Assembly (NCBI RefSeq): GCF_030297675.1
Contig: NZ_AP028142.1
Span: 62,001 to 126,000 of the forward strand
Length of the DNA stretch: 64,000 bases
Direction of reading: 5' to 3'
Source: Polynucleobacter sp. HIN11
Lineage (GTDB): Bacteria > Pseudomonadota > Gammaproteobacteria > Burkholderiales > Burkholderiaceae
The notes under the pieces were generated by a model that was not told where the DNA came from, searched no databases, and saw nothing but the letters and a program-made list of their open reading frames with translations. The position numbers were made by a program, and so were the translations under genes. Of the stretch, positions 51,560-60,822 are shown one piece after another. Each line of letters starts with the position of its first letter. The first letter of the stretch is position 1.

Positions 51560-52141
51560 ATGAATCAAGATCAAGTCGCAGCAAAATTGTCGCAAATCCA
51601 GAGCAAGAACCTCGAGACCGTATTTTCTTTGAGCGAAGCTGCTCTTGAGAATGCTCAGAAACTCGTTGAATTGAACTACGACGCTTCTAAAGCTGCGTTG
51701 TTAAATGCTCAAGAGAACATTCAGCAAGTATTGAGTGCAAAAGATCCAAAGCAAGTAACCGAACTTTTGCAAGCCGATACTTTGCAAGACGTTGGTAATC
51801 AAGCCATTGCTCATCAGCGCAAAGTAACCAAAGTATTGCGTGAGAGCGGTAAAGAGTTTGCTGATGTCGTAGAAGCTAGCATTGAGCAAGCTCAAGCTGG
51901 CATGCAAGACTGGGTAAATACCTTGGCTGCAAATGCACCCGCTGGTTCGGATGTTTTTGTATCTGCATTCAAAACCTCGATGAACTCAGTGATGCAAGGT
52001 ATTGAGCAGTTCCGTGAAGCTAGCAAAGATGCATTGGCTACTGTTGAGAAATCAGCTGATCAAGCATTTGAAGCATTCCAAGGCCAATTGGCACAAGTTA
52101 AAAAAGCCGCCGCTCCTGCAAAGGCTCGTAAGGTTGCTTAA
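51560..52141 (+). CDS. phaP: Phasin (PHB granule-associated protein)
   Basis: 193 residues, almost wholly alpha-helical and rich in Ala, Gln, Glu and Lys. Phasin_2-type N-terminal region with SEAALENAQKLVELNYDASKAAL (in parts) and a C-terminal Ala/Lys tail. Phasins coat polyhydroxyalkanoate granules and control their size. GGAGAG ribosome binding site at a good distance. Followed by a strong terminator. Confidence 0.93.
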   Translation: MNQDQVAAKLSQIQSKNLETVFSLSEAALENAQKLVELNYDASKAALLNAQENIQQVLSAKDPKQVTELLQADTLQDVGNQAIAHQRKVTKVLRESGKEFADVVEASIEQAQAGMQDWVNTLAANAPAGSDVFVSAFKTSMNSVMQGIEQFREASKDALATVEKSADQAFEAFQGQLAQVKKAAAPAKARKVA

Positions 52142-52164
52142 TTAGCAATTCGTTGTTCTTGAAG

Positions 52165-52189
52165 ACCCGCTCCGAGTGAGCGGGTTTTT
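52165..52189 (+). terminator. Intrinsic terminator of the phasin gene
   Basis: ACCCGCTC (52165-52172), loop CGAGT, GAGCGGGT (52178-52185), followed by TTTT. It lies 23 bases after the phasin stop and ends just before the convergent rmuC stop. Confidence 0.92.
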
Positions 52190-52191
52190 AT

Positions 52192-53460
52192 TTATGCTGA
52201 GTCATCATCTTGCGTGAGTAGATTGCTCGCAATCATCTTATTGGGCTTCACACCCAATTCTTTGACCTTCTCAGCAGCTTTAATTAGATTGCCTTTACCC
52301 GTTTTAAGTTTATTGAAAGCATCGTGATAACTCGATTGCGCTTGCTCTAGGCGCTTGCCGATTTGTTCAAGGTCCTCTACAAAGCCCACGAACTTGTCAT
52401 AGAGGCTGGCGCACTGACGGGCAATCTCCATGGCATTTTTGTTCTGTTGATCCTGCCTCCACAAGTGGGCGACAGTCCGTAAAGTAGCCATTAGGGTGCT
52501 GGGGCATACCAAGACGATATTTTTACTAAGCGCCTCTTGGTAGAGATTAGGGGCAGACTTGAGAGCACTTAAAAAAGCCGGCTCAATGGGAATAAACATC
52601 AATACAAAATCCACGCTGGCGATATCCGCAATCCCAGCATAGTTCTTCCCAGACAAACCTTGAATATGTTGCCGAATTGATTGAATGTGGGCGAGTAGTT
52701 CCTTATCGGCTTCATCTGGACTGGCTGCCTCAGTATGTCTGGCATAGGCCGTAATTGATACTTTACTATCGATTACGAGGTGGCGACCCTCAGGTAACTT
52801 AATAATCACATCAGGCTGTAAGCGACTGCCATCCGCCTGCATATGGCTATCCTGAACCAGATACTCTTCTCCTTTACGTAAGCCCGAGGACTCCAGGATG
52901 GATTCCAGAACGAGCTCTCCCCAGTTCCCTTGAATCTTAGAGTCGCCCTTTAGTGCATTGGTAAGCGAGCGTGCCTCATCCGACATCTTGAGGTTGAGAT
53001 TGGCTAGACGCTCAATTTCGTGCTTAAGTGCAAAGCGTTCCCTAGATTCTTTTTCGTAAGAGTTGCTCACTTGTTCCTTGAACTCGGTGAGCTTGGTTTG
53101 TAGGGGCTTTAGCAAAATATCGAGCTGCTGGGCATTTTGCTCCGTGAACTTCTTGGTTTTATCTTCCAAAATCTCATTGGCGAGATTCTTAAACTGATTG
53201 GTGAGCGCCTCTTTGGCCTCGTTTAATGAATCAATCCGATGTTGAACTTGCTTACGCTCTGAATCCAACTCAGCCTCTAGGCGAATGGCGCGCTGGAGGA
53301 CTTGGTCACGCTCAACCCTAATTTGCTCTAACTGGGCAGTTACCTCAGTAATAGTAGCCTGTTGTTGATTCTGATTGGATCGAAGAATGGCAACATACAT
53401 TCCAAGCCCGATGGAAATGCCAAGGGCAACAATGGTAATCAGGGTAGGAAGGTCTGTCAT
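52192..53460 (-). CDS. rmuC: DNA recombination protein RmuC homologue
   Basis: 422 residues. N-terminal transmembrane helix (about 4-24), a long coiled coil (about 35-150), then the RmuC nuclease-like domain with GNWGELVLESILESSGLRKG (in parts), LVIDSKVSITAY and FVLMFIPIEPAFLSAL. RmuC limits recombination between inverted repeats in E. coli. The name is by homology only. Confidence 0.93.
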   Translation of the reverse strand: MTDLPTLITIVALGISIGLGMYVAILRSNQNQQQATITEVTAQLEQIRVERDQVLQRAIRLEAELDSERKQVQHRIDSLNEAKEALTNQFKNLANEILEDKTKKFTEQNAQQLDILLKPLQTKLTEFKEQVSNSYEKESRERFALKHEIERLANLNLKMSDEARSLTNALKGDSKIQGNWGELVLESILESSGLRKGEEYLVQDSHMQADGSRLQPDVIIKLPEGRHLVIDSKVSITAYARHTEAASPDEADKELLAHIQSIRQHIQGLSGKNYAGIADIASVDFVLMFIPIEPAFLSALKSAPNLYQEALSKNIVLVCPSTLMATLRTVAHLWRQDQQNKNAMEIARQCASLYDKFVGFVEDLEQIGKRLEQAQSSYHDAFNKLKTGKGNLIKAAEKVKELGVKPNKMIASNLLTQDDDSA

Positions 53461-53519
53461 GGGCTTAGTCTACTGCAGACCAAGCCCACCGAGTGAGCTT
53501 TTGAGGAGGGGGCTTGCGA

Positions 53520-53831
53520 TCAAAGACCGAGGAGTTTTTTGAGTTCGCCGCTTTGGTACATCTCGGTCATGATGTCTGAACCACCAATGAACTCGCCATT
53601 GACATAAAGCTGAGGAATGGTTGGCCAGTTTGCATACTCTTTAATACCTTGGCGAATGGCTTCATCATCAAAGACATTGACGGTATGCAAGGTCTCTAGG
53701 CCACAGGCACGCAAGATATTCACGGCGTTACCCGAGAAGCCGCATTGTGGGAACTGTGCGGTACCCTTCATAAATAGAACCACGGGATGGCTGGTCACAA
53801 TTTCTTTGATCTTGGTTTGGGTATCACTCAT
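53520..53831 (-). CDS. grxD: Monothiol glutaredoxin GrxD (Grx4 type)
   Basis: 103 residues with the CGFS active site at Cys30 (FPQCGFSGNAV), WPTIPQLYVNGEFIGGSDI for glutathione binding, and the family length. CGFS glutaredoxins carry 2Fe-2S clusters and bind BolA-type proteins; an IbaG-type partner is at 28520-28759. AAAGGA precedes the ATG. Last gene of the hemA-prfA-prmC-grxD order common in proteobacteria. Confidence 0.96.
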   Translation of the reverse strand: MSDTQTKIKEIVTSHPVVLFMKGTAQFPQCGFSGNAVNILRACGLETLHTVNVFDDEAIRQGIKEYANWPTIPQLYVNGEFIGGSDIMTEMYQSGELKKLLGL

Positions 53832-53916
53832 GGTGATGAAATCCTTTCATAAACGAACTGGGTTTGCTTCAATTTTTACTTGATAGCTATTTTATGACCG
53901 ATTAAAAAGTAGGGTC

Positions 53917-54792
53917 TTATTTTCTGGCCTGCGTGACTCGTAAATGCCCCGCTAGATCAGTAATGGTAGCAATTTCATGAAATGCACGCTTCTCTAGGAG
54001 CGTAGCAACCGCAGCCGCCTGATCATAGCCATGCTCGATGGCAATCAGGCCACCAGGCTTTAAGTAATGCTGGGCGTGATTCACAATCTCCCGAATGCAC
54101 GACAGGCCATCGCCATCATCGGTGAGAGCTGCTTTGGGCTCAAAGCATAGATCGCCCTCTTGCAAATGGGGGTCGTCCTTTTGAATGTAGGGAGGATTAC
54201 TGACGATCACATCAAATGCGGTTTGGTATCGATCGGGTATCGCGTCATACCAATTGCTTTGCAAAAACTCGACCATATGATTAAGCCCTAAGGTTTTGGC
54301 ATTCTCGCGCGCGAGTTCAATCGCATCACTCGATTGATCAATCCCCAGAATGCTTAGATTGATCGGCGTTTTGCTGATAGCGCATTCATGGGCAATCGCT
54401 AGAGCAATCGCTCCGGAGCCTGTCCCCAAATCCAGAATCTGAATGGTTTGATTGGGGTGGTTCGCATGAATATGCTTTATTTCTTCTAGAGCAAGATCGA
54501 CCAAGAGTTCGGTCTCGGGGCGGGGGATCAATACCGACTCATTGACCTTGAGCTCAATTCCATGAAAACCCTTCACTCCTGTGAGATAGGCCACGGGCAC
54601 CCCAGACGCGCGCTGGGCTTCTAGCGATTTCCAGGCGATGAGAAGTTCATTTGGGAGGGGTTCTTGATCTTTAGAAATCAGAGCCGAACGTGGCCAACCC
54701 AGATGCCTATCCAGTAAATGCCCCAGCAAGGACTTGGCATCGGTTTTATTAAGTGGGGTACTCTTGAGGAGAGTAGCAATCGTGTTGGCCAT
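53917..54792 (-). CDS. prmC: Peptide chain release factor N5-glutamine methyltransferase
   Basis: 291 residues. SAM-dependent enzyme that methylates the Gln of the GGQ motif in RF1/RF2. Class I SAM motif ILDLGTGSGAIALAIA and the catalytic NPPY in VSNPPYIQ are intact; ESVLIPRPETELLVD is the usual preceding block. It starts 8 bases after prfA, its substrate gene. Confidence 0.96.
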   Translation of the reverse strand: MANTIATLLKSTPLNKTDAKSLLGHLLDRHLGWPRSALISKDQEPLPNELLIAWKSLEAQRASGVPVAYLTGVKGFHGIELKVNESVLIPRPETELLVDLALEEIKHIHANHPNQTIQILDLGTGSGAIALAIAHECAISKTPINLSILGIDQSSDAIELARENAKTLGLNHMVEFLQSNWYDAIPDRYQTAFDVIVSNPPYIQKDDPHLQEGDLCFEPKAALTDDGDGLSCIREIVNHAQHYLKPGGLIAIEHGYDQAAAVATLLEKRAFHEIATITDLAGHLRVTQARK

Positions 54793-54800
54793 GATGCGGA

Positions 54801-55880
54801 TTACGCATCGCCCATGGCGGCTAAGAGTTCAGCTTGATGTTCTGCTGCCAGGGCATTTAATAGATCGCCAATATCGCCATCCATCATGGCATCAATTTTG
54901 TAGAGGGTTAGGTTGATACGGTGATCGGTAATTCGACCTTGGGGAAAGTTGTAGGTGCGAATCCGGTCACTGCGATCGCCACTACCCACTAAGGATTTAC
55001 GGGTTTGGGCTTGTTCTTGCTGCTGCGCATATCGTTGGGCATCCATGATGCGTGAGACTAAGACCTTCATGGCTTGATCTTTATTGCGATGTTGGCTGCG
55101 ATCGTCTTGGCACTCCACCACTATTCCAGTAGGAAGGTGAGTGATCCGCACTGCAGAGTCGGTTTTATTGATGTGTTGTCCACCAGCACCCGAGGCCCGA
55201 AAGGTGTCGATGCGGATCTCTGCTGGATTAATTTTGACGCTCTCGATTTCATCGACTTCGGGCATCACTGCAACCGTACAAGCCGATGTATGAATCCGTC
55301 CTTGAGTCTCAGTTTGCGGGACGCGCTGTACCCGATGACCACCAGACTCAAACTTCATCTTGGCGTAGACATCATTGCCCGCTAAGCGCACGATCACCTC
55401 TTTATAGCCCCCGAGATCCGACTCGGCTTGACTAACAATCTCAGTTTTCCAGCCCTGACGCTCGGCGTAGCGGGTATACATGCGTAGTAGATCAGCTGCA
55501 AACAAAGCACTTTCATCACCGCCAGTGCCCGCTCGGATCTCTAAAAAGATATTGCGCCCATCGTCTTCATCTTTGGGTAGTAAAAGGGTTTGTAGGCTTT
55601 TCTCAAGATCGGCCATCCGTGCTTGTGCATCTTTTTCTTCTTCGTCGGCAAAGTCCTTCATTTCTGGGTCAAGGCGCATTTCGCTAGCAGCCTTTGCATC
55701 CGCCTCTGCTTTTTTGTAAAGCCCAAACTGCTCCACCACCGTTGAAATATCAGCATGCTCACGCGTGAGTTTGCGATAGACATCCATATCCTTGGCGGAG
55801 TCTTCTTGCATCAAAATGGTATTGAGTTCAGCCAAACGGGCATCCAGATGCTCCAGCTTGGCACGCATGCTGGGTTTCAT
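54801..55880 (-). CDS. prfA: Peptide chain release factor 1
   Basis: 359 residues. RF1 reads UAA and UAG. The catalytic GGQ is at residues 233-235 (GAGGQHINKTDSAVR). The codon-reading tripeptide occupies residues 188-190 and reads PQT rather than the PAT of E. coli RF1, with the surrounding HRVQRV and ETQGRIHTSA fully conserved. Directly abuts hemA (no spacer) and is followed by its methyltransferase prmC. Confidence 0.98.
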   Translation of the reverse strand: MKPSMRAKLEHLDARLAELNTILMQEDSAKDMDVYRKLTREHADISTVVEQFGLYKKAEADAKAASEMRLDPEMKDFADEEEKDAQARMADLEKSLQTLLLPKDEDDGRNIFLEIRAGTGGDESALFAADLLRMYTRYAERQGWKTEIVSQAESDLGGYKEVIVRLAGNDVYAKMKFESGGHRVQRVPQTETQGRIHTSACTVAVMPEVDEIESVKINPAEIRIDTFRASGAGGQHINKTDSAVRITHLPTGIVVECQDDRSQHRNKDQAMKVLVSRIMDAQRYAQQQEQAQTRKSLVGSGDRSDRIRTYNFPQGRITDHRINLTLYKIDAMMDGDIGDLLNALAAEHQAELLAAMGDA

Positions 55881-57212
55881 CTAATGGCTATCGGAAGAAT
55901 TATTTTTATCGCTGGAGTGAGTGGCAAATAACTTGGGTAGTAATTTCAGTAAAGCGTCACGCTCCGAACCACTAGCGTGTTGTAGGGCGTGTAAGGAGCC
56001 ATGCAAGAACTTATTAGTAAGACCCTGGGCCATGGCATTGAGAACCTCTTGCGGGTCCTCGCCGCGAACTAAGCGTTTAAGTGCGCGCTCTAGCTCAATT
56101 TGTCGTAGGCGATCACCTTGTAGTTGAAGATCTTGGATTAACGGTACGGCATTACGGCCTTGTAGCCAGTGCATGAAATTACTCACACGCTCTTCAATAA
56201 TGATCTCGGCCTGGCTTACTGCGGCTTGACGTAAATTGGCACCGGCTTGGGCCATAGTGCCTAAGTCATCCACCGTATAGAGATACACATCATTTAATCG
56301 GGCGATCTCGGGCTCAAAGTCGCGTGGTACGGCCAGATCAATCATCACCATGGGCTTGCGTCGTCTAAGCTTTAGGGCACTTTCCACCATCCCCAAGCCA
56401 ATAATGGGTAGCGGGCTAGCGGTCGACGAGACAATGATGTCAAACTCATGAAGACGTGTGGGAAGGTCATTGAGACGAAAGGACTCCGCTTCGATGTTTT
56501 GGGCTGAGATTGAGTCCGCCAGTTCTTGTCCACGCTCTACAGTACGATTTGCAATCGCTGCACCACGGGGCTTGCGAGCCACGAAGTGGGTAGCACAGAG
56601 GGTGATCATTTCACCGGCACCAATGAAGAGAATTTTCTGTTCGCCAATCGATGCAAAGATGCGTTCGGCTAAGCGAACCGATGCAGCAGCCATCGAAATG
56701 GAATGGGCACCGATTTCAGTTGAGCCACGAACCTCCTTCGCAACGGAAAAGGTTTTCTGAAAGAGTTGATTGAGATAGGTTCCTAAAGCGCCAGCCTCAT
56801 TGGCGGTGCGAACCGCATCTTTCATTTGACCCAAGATTTGAGTCTCACCAATCACCATTGAATCCAAACCACAAGCGACCCGAAATGCATGACGCACGGC
56901 ATCGGATTGCGGCAGGGTATAGATATGAGGTTGTAAAACGCTGGGTGCTAAATTTTGGCTTTTGGCTAACCAATCAAACGTTGCCTCATGAAACTCACCC
57001 TCAGAGGCAGGATCATTGGCCGCGCAATAGAGTTCGGTACGATTACAGGTCGACAGAATGGTTGCCTCAGGCATGCCGCCACGATTAACGCCACCCAAAT
57101 GGGAGCGTAGGTCGGATAATGCGTCAAGCAGACCCTCGGGATCAAAAGCCACTTTTTCCCGAACGGCAACTGGCGCTGTGTGATGGTTAATACCCAAAGT
57201 CAACAGCTTCAT
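55881..57212 (-). CDS. hemA: Glutamyl-tRNA reductase
   Basis: 443 residues. HemA reduces glutamyl-tRNA to glutamate semialdehyde, the first committed step of C5-route haem synthesis. Catalytic Cys56 in LSTCNRTELY, HLFRVACGLDSMVIGE-like RHAFRVACGLDSMVIGE, the NADPH site IGAGEM, and the C-terminal dimerisation helix are present. Minus-strand TATAAT lies 7 bases before the ATG. First gene of a hemA-prfA-prmC unit. Confidence 0.97.
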   Translation of the reverse strand: MKLLTLGINHHTAPVAVREKVAFDPEGLLDALSDLRSHLGGVNRGGMPEATILSTCNRTELYCAANDPASEGEFHEATFDWLAKSQNLAPSVLQPHIYTLPQSDAVRHAFRVACGLDSMVIGETQILGQMKDAVRTANEAGALGTYLNQLFQKTFSVAKEVRGSTEIGAHSISMAAASVRLAERIFASIGEQKILFIGAGEMITLCATHFVARKPRGAAIANRTVERGQELADSISAQNIEAESFRLNDLPTRLHEFDIIVSSTASPLPIIGLGMVESALKLRRRKPMVMIDLAVPRDFEPEIARLNDVYLYTVDDLGTMAQAGANLRQAAVSQAEIIIEERVSNFMHWLQGRNAVPLIQDLQLQGDRLRQIELERALKRLVRGEDPQEVLNAMAQGLTNKFLHGSLHALQHASGSERDALLKLLPKLFATHSSDKNNSSDSH

Positions 57213-57219
57213 ATTGATA

Positions 57220-57225
57220 ATTATA
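57220..57225 (-). promoter_or_regulatory. TATAAT box seven bases before the hemA start
   Basis: On the minus strand TATAAT occupies 57225-57220 and the ATG begins at 57212. Transcription would start at or next to the start codon. No convincing -35 hexamer was found at 16-18 bases. No ribosome binding site is seen either. Confidence 0.35.
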
Positions 57226-57255
57226 GGTTTCTTGGGGCTAATAGGGGCGTTTTGA

Positions 57256-57537
57256 ATGGGGTTTTTGGCTTATTTACTACTCGGAAGCTTGATGGGCTGG
57301 GCTTCTGCCTATTATTTTCCTGGGTTTTCCCCTAGAAATAAGGGTGCTAAACGAGCCAAGCGGACTAAAGCAACCTACCTCTGGAGTATGTTTCTTGGGA
57401 TTCTTGGGACTGCCTTTGCAAGTTTTGGAGGCCAAGCTGCGGGGCTATTTACTGCTGGGCAAATGCTCGAGTGGGGCAGTGCGATTGTGGGGGGATTTTT
57501 ATTGCCCCAAGTCTACCTATTGTCCGTGCGAGCTTAA
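57256..57537 (+). CDS. Small membrane protein, transglycosylase-associated/YeaQ-like (tentative)
   Basis: 93 residues with three hydrophobic segments: an N-terminal LAYLLLGSLMGWASAYYFPG, a central MFLGILGTAFASFGG, and a C-terminal SAIVGGFLLPQVYLLSV. A basic loop (KGAKRAKRTK) sits between the first two. The pattern resembles YeaQ/YmgE/GlsB stress proteins, though the loop and the final segment differ. It overlaps the convergent ung by 21 bases and is divergent from hemA. Function unknown. Confidence 0.7.
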   Translation: MGFLAYLLLGSLMGWASAYYFPGFSPRNKGAKRAKRTKATYLWSMFLGILGTAFASFGGQAAGLFTAGQMLEWGSAIVGGFLLPQVYLLSVRA

Positions 57538-58275
57538 TTTGAACTCTTGTTGACCGAACTTTGTCCAGGCAATTAGACTTTTCTGATGAGTTATTAAATA
57601 CGCATTTGCCTTCGTAAAGTGCCCGCAACTTTTTTGGTCACCTGGGTAAATAAATGGTTGTGCCGTTTTATACACCCCAAGGCCTGAGGGGTGGGAAGAT
57701 TTCAGGATGAGGTGTTCGTTGGGATTGTGAATATATTCCTCCATAGACTGCGCATGGCCACCCCAAAGCATCCAAACGAGATTAGGTTGTTGCGAGAGTT
57801 TTTGAATGATCTCAATCACAAAAGGTTTCCACCCTAATTGCGCATGCGAGTTTGCTTCACTGAGACGAACTGAGAGGGCGGTGTTTAATAACAATACCCC
57901 TTGCTTTGCCCAGTGGGTTAAATCGCCATTGCTGAGAGATCCCAATCCCTCAAGCATTAATGCTTTATTGATATTGCGCAGTGAGCTAGGAAATTGTTTG
58001 GATTGCAGCTGAATATCCTTGGGGACTGAGAATGCTAAGCCTTGCGCCAGTCCCGGTGAGTGATAGGGGTCTTGTCCCAAAATGACAACCTTTACTTGAT
58101 TGACCGGTGTGAGATGCAAAGCATTGAAGATCTGCTCTCGATCGGGACGAATCGCATCGCCGTGTTGTTGGTATTCGATAGCAAACTTTTTAGATAGGGA
58201 GTGCCAATCACTTGATTGCAGATAGTCATTTAATAGCAGCCGCCAATCATCAGGGATGAACTGCTTTAGATCCAT
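57517..58275 (-). CDS. ung: Uracil-DNA glycosylase
   Basis: 252 residues, family 1 UDG. The water-activating motif GQDPYHSPGLAQGLAFSV contains the catalytic Asp; uracil-pocket GVLLLNTALSV and WMLWGGHAQ follow. The DNA-intercalation loop, normally HPSPLSAHRG, reads HPSGLGVYKT and is followed by GHFTKANAYL. It excises uracil from DNA. The 3' end overlaps the small membrane-protein gene. Confidence 0.95.
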   Translation of the reverse strand: MDLKQFIPDDWRLLLNDYLQSSDWHSLSKKFAIEYQQHGDAIRPDREQIFNALHLTPVNQVKVVILGQDPYHSPGLAQGLAFSVPKDIQLQSKQFPSSLRNINKALMLEGLGSLSNGDLTHWAKQGVLLLNTALSVRLSEANSHAQLGWKPFVIEIIQKLSQQPNLVWMLWGGHAQSMEEYIHNPNEHLILKSSHPSGLGVYKTAQPFIYPGDQKSCGHFTKANAYLITHQKSLIAWTKFGQQEFKLSSHGQ

Positions 58276-58290
58276 GCTGATGGAGCAATA

Positions 58291-60102
58291 CTATTTTTTA
58301 GGCTGCTTGAGCTCATATTGAGCTGGACAGTCGAGCTTTAAGGCAACGCTAGTTTGATGCTCTTGATCTTGTCGGAAGTAATGGAAAGCGATTTTCTTGC
58401 TGCTCACAAGACTTCCGAGTACTTGATCGATCCTCGCGCTGGTGATGCGTTGCTGATTAATGCTACCAATCAGATCGTTTGGGGCCAGCCCTGCCTGCTG
58501 GGCAATGCCACCATCAAGCACATGCGTTACCTTGATCCAGCCGTTGCTATCGGTATAGCGCATCCCAAGGGCTAGTTTGATGGATTCAGTAAAGTTCGCT
58601 TGCTTTTGTGCCACTTCGATATTAGCAATCTGAGGTAACCAAATTTGCAAGGGTAGATCTTCTGTGCCATCAATGAAGTCGCGCTTAAAGCGTTGCCAAG
58701 TTTTATTAAAGCCAATCCCAATCGTTGAGCTAATGGCTAGATCTAGAGCATATTGATTAATTCCAATCCCAGTTTTGCCATGTTCTTTCCATAAAAAGCG
58801 CATGACATCATCCAGTGAGTGTTGATGGATTGAGTGCTGCCGAATTAAAAGATCCAGACCTAGGGCAATGAGTGATCCTTTGGCGTAGTAACTCACTACT
58901 GAATTAGGCGTATTCTCATCCATCTGGTAATACTTGGTCCAAGCATCAAAGGAGCTATCGGCAACGCTTTGTTTGGTTCTGCCAGGATTTCGCAATACCC
59001 CGTTCCAATTGTTAGCCACTAGCTCCAAGTAGCGCTCCATGTTGATGCACCCACTACGTATGAGTTGGAGATCGTCGTAGTAACTGGTAAATCCTTCAAA
59101 GAGCCACAACAGTCGGGTGTGGTTGCGTTCATTTAAGCGATAGGGTTGAAAGGCTTTCGCCTGAATTCGTTTGACGAGCCAGGCATGAAAATACTCATGA
59201 CTACAGAGTCCTAAAAACTCTTCATACGATTTTTTAGGCCTTTGAGTGCTGTGATCACCGTAAGGTAATTGATCGCGTTTACACAATAGCGCCGTGCTGT
59301 CGCGATGCTCGAGCCCACCATAGCCATCGAGAGCAGCATTAACAATAAATAGATATTGTTTAAATGGTGCCTTGGGCTTGCGAGGCTCAAATAAACGAAT
59401 CGTGGCATCACAGATTCCTTGGAGATCATTTGCAAGTTGATTTCGATCGAGTAATTGTGATTGCTCGCTCGTTAATCCCTGAATGACCATGCGGTGAGGA
59501 GTGCCAAAGGATTGCCACTCAATCGTCTCAAACTGTCCGAGCGCGACCGGATGATCAATCAAATCTGCATAATCTTTGGCCATATAAAAGCCAAAACTGC
59601 TTGCATCGGTCTTCACCTGGCGAAGCGTCGTTTGTACTTGCCATTGCTTGTTAGTCTGATTATGTGACGGGGCAATAGCCAGTGAACAGGGTAAATGGGC
59701 CTGACCTTCGACGGCGAGACAGAGACTGGTGGGATTAAAGAAGCCACGATCCTGATCTAAATAAGCCGTGCGTACCGATTGATCAAAGGCATATACCGTA
59801 GTAACAATCTCGCAAGACCCAGTTCCTTTGGGGATACGCCAGCGATCATTATCGAGACGCTCTAGGGCAATCTTTTTCTTTACTTCGGTTTGATTTCTGG
59901 GGAGAGTAAAGGCGGCGATCGACTCAATATGCTTACTAAAGTCCCGAATTAAATAACTACCTGGAATCCATGCGGGCATATGCACAACTTGCCCTTGAGG
60001 ATTTGGATGGTGAATCACGAGCGAAACGGTAAAGCGATGACCATGTAGATCATCAGGCCATACCGTGTATTGAACTACAGGTGTGGAATCCAAAGCCATC
60101 AT
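58291..60102 (-). CDS. M61-family metallopeptidase with PDZ domain
   Basis: 603 residues. N-terminal domain (about 8-190) with VHMPAWIPGSYLIRDFSKH; a zinc-peptidase core with HEYFH near residue 300 (SHEYFHAWLVKRI) and downstream Glu in WLFEGFTSYYDDL; and a C-terminal PDZ domain (about 500-585, IKVTHVLDGGIAQQAGLAPND in parts). M61 enzymes are glycyl aminopeptidases. No signal peptide is evident, so a cytoplasmic location is likely. 3 bases downstream of dsbC. Confidence 0.94.
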   Translation of the reverse strand: MMALDSTPVVQYTVWPDDLHGHRFTVSLVIHHPNPQGQVVHMPAWIPGSYLIRDFSKHIESIAAFTLPRNQTEVKKKIALERLDNDRWRIPKGTGSCEIVTTVYAFDQSVRTAYLDQDRGFFNPTSLCLAVEGQAHLPCSLAIAPSHNQTNKQWQVQTTLRQVKTDASSFGFYMAKDYADLIDHPVALGQFETIEWQSFGTPHRMVIQGLTSEQSQLLDRNQLANDLQGICDATIRLFEPRKPKAPFKQYLFIVNAALDGYGGLEHRDSTALLCKRDQLPYGDHSTQRPKKSYEEFLGLCSHEYFHAWLVKRIQAKAFQPYRLNERNHTRLLWLFEGFTSYYDDLQLIRSGCINMERYLELVANNWNGVLRNPGRTKQSVADSSFDAWTKYYQMDENTPNSVVSYYAKGSLIALGLDLLIRQHSIHQHSLDDVMRFLWKEHGKTGIGINQYALDLAISSTIGIGFNKTWQRFKRDFIDGTEDLPLQIWLPQIANIEVAQKQANFTESIKLALGMRYTDSNGWIKVTHVLDGGIAQQAGLAPNDLIGSINQQRITSARIDQVLGSLVSSKKIAFHYFRQDQEHQTSVALKLDCPAQYELKQPKK

Positions 60103-60105
60103 GAA

Positions 60106-60822
60106 TTATTTCAAAGAGGCGAGCTTCTTCTCGATATCAGAGAGCTGCACAGCTCCTGGGAAGCGACTGCCATCGGTAAAGAAAATGGTGGGCGTGCCAT
60201 TGATTCCATAGGTCTTGGCAATGGCCATATTTTTATCAATTGGATTGGTGCAATCCGATTTGCCACTTGGGGTGATGTTGCTCAGCATCCAATCGTTCCA
60301 AGCCTTTTGTTGATCGGCTGCGCACCAAATTTGTTTTGATTTGAGTGCCGAGTCCGCCGAGAGAATTGGAATCAAATAGTTGTAGATAGTGACATTATCG
60401 AGTTGTTGCAAGCTTCGCTCTAGCCGTTTGCAGTAACCACAGTTGGGATCCGAGAACACGGCAATTTGACGGCTACCATTACCACGTACGATTTTGATCG
60501 CGTTAGCCTGGGGAAGCTCTGACCATTTGATTCGATTGATATCCTCTTGACGCTTGGCGGTTAAGTTGGCGCCCGATGCGAGCTCAATCATTTCCCCCTG
60601 AATCAAATACTTGGCACTGCTATCGGTATAGAAAATCTCTTGATTGATCTGGACCTCAAATAAACCTGGAATAGGCGATGGCGTAATGTTGCGAACGTTT
60701 GCTGAGGTGCCTAAGCGCTTTTGCAACTCGGCGCGAACTTGTCTTTCTGACATGGCATCGACTGAGCCAAAAAAGCCGACCAAGACGATCACCAGACCTA
60801 AATGCTGAATCAATTTACCCAT
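60106..60822 (-). CDS. dsbC: Disulfide isomerase DsbC
   Basis: 238 residues. Signal peptide (about 1-23), N-terminal dimerisation domain (about 24-90), and thioredoxin-like domain with CGYC (Cys128/Cys131) in SDPNCGYCKRLE, cis-Pro in INGTPTIFF. It shuffles wrong disulfides in the periplasm and is kept reduced by DsbD (4168-5850). The start overlaps the upstream hydroxylase gene by 8 bases. Confidence 0.95.
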   Translation of the reverse strand: MGKLIQHLGLVIVLVGFFGSVDAMSERQVRAELQKRLGTSANVRNITPSPIPGLFEVQINQEIFYTDSSAKYLIQGEMIELASGANLTAKRQEDINRIKWSELPQANAIKIVRGNGSRQIAVFSDPNCGYCKRLERSLQQLDNVTIYNYLIPILSADSALKSKQIWCAADQQKAWNDWMLSNITPSGKSDCTNPIDKNMAIAKTYGINGTPTIFFTDGSRFPGAVQLSDIEKKLASLK

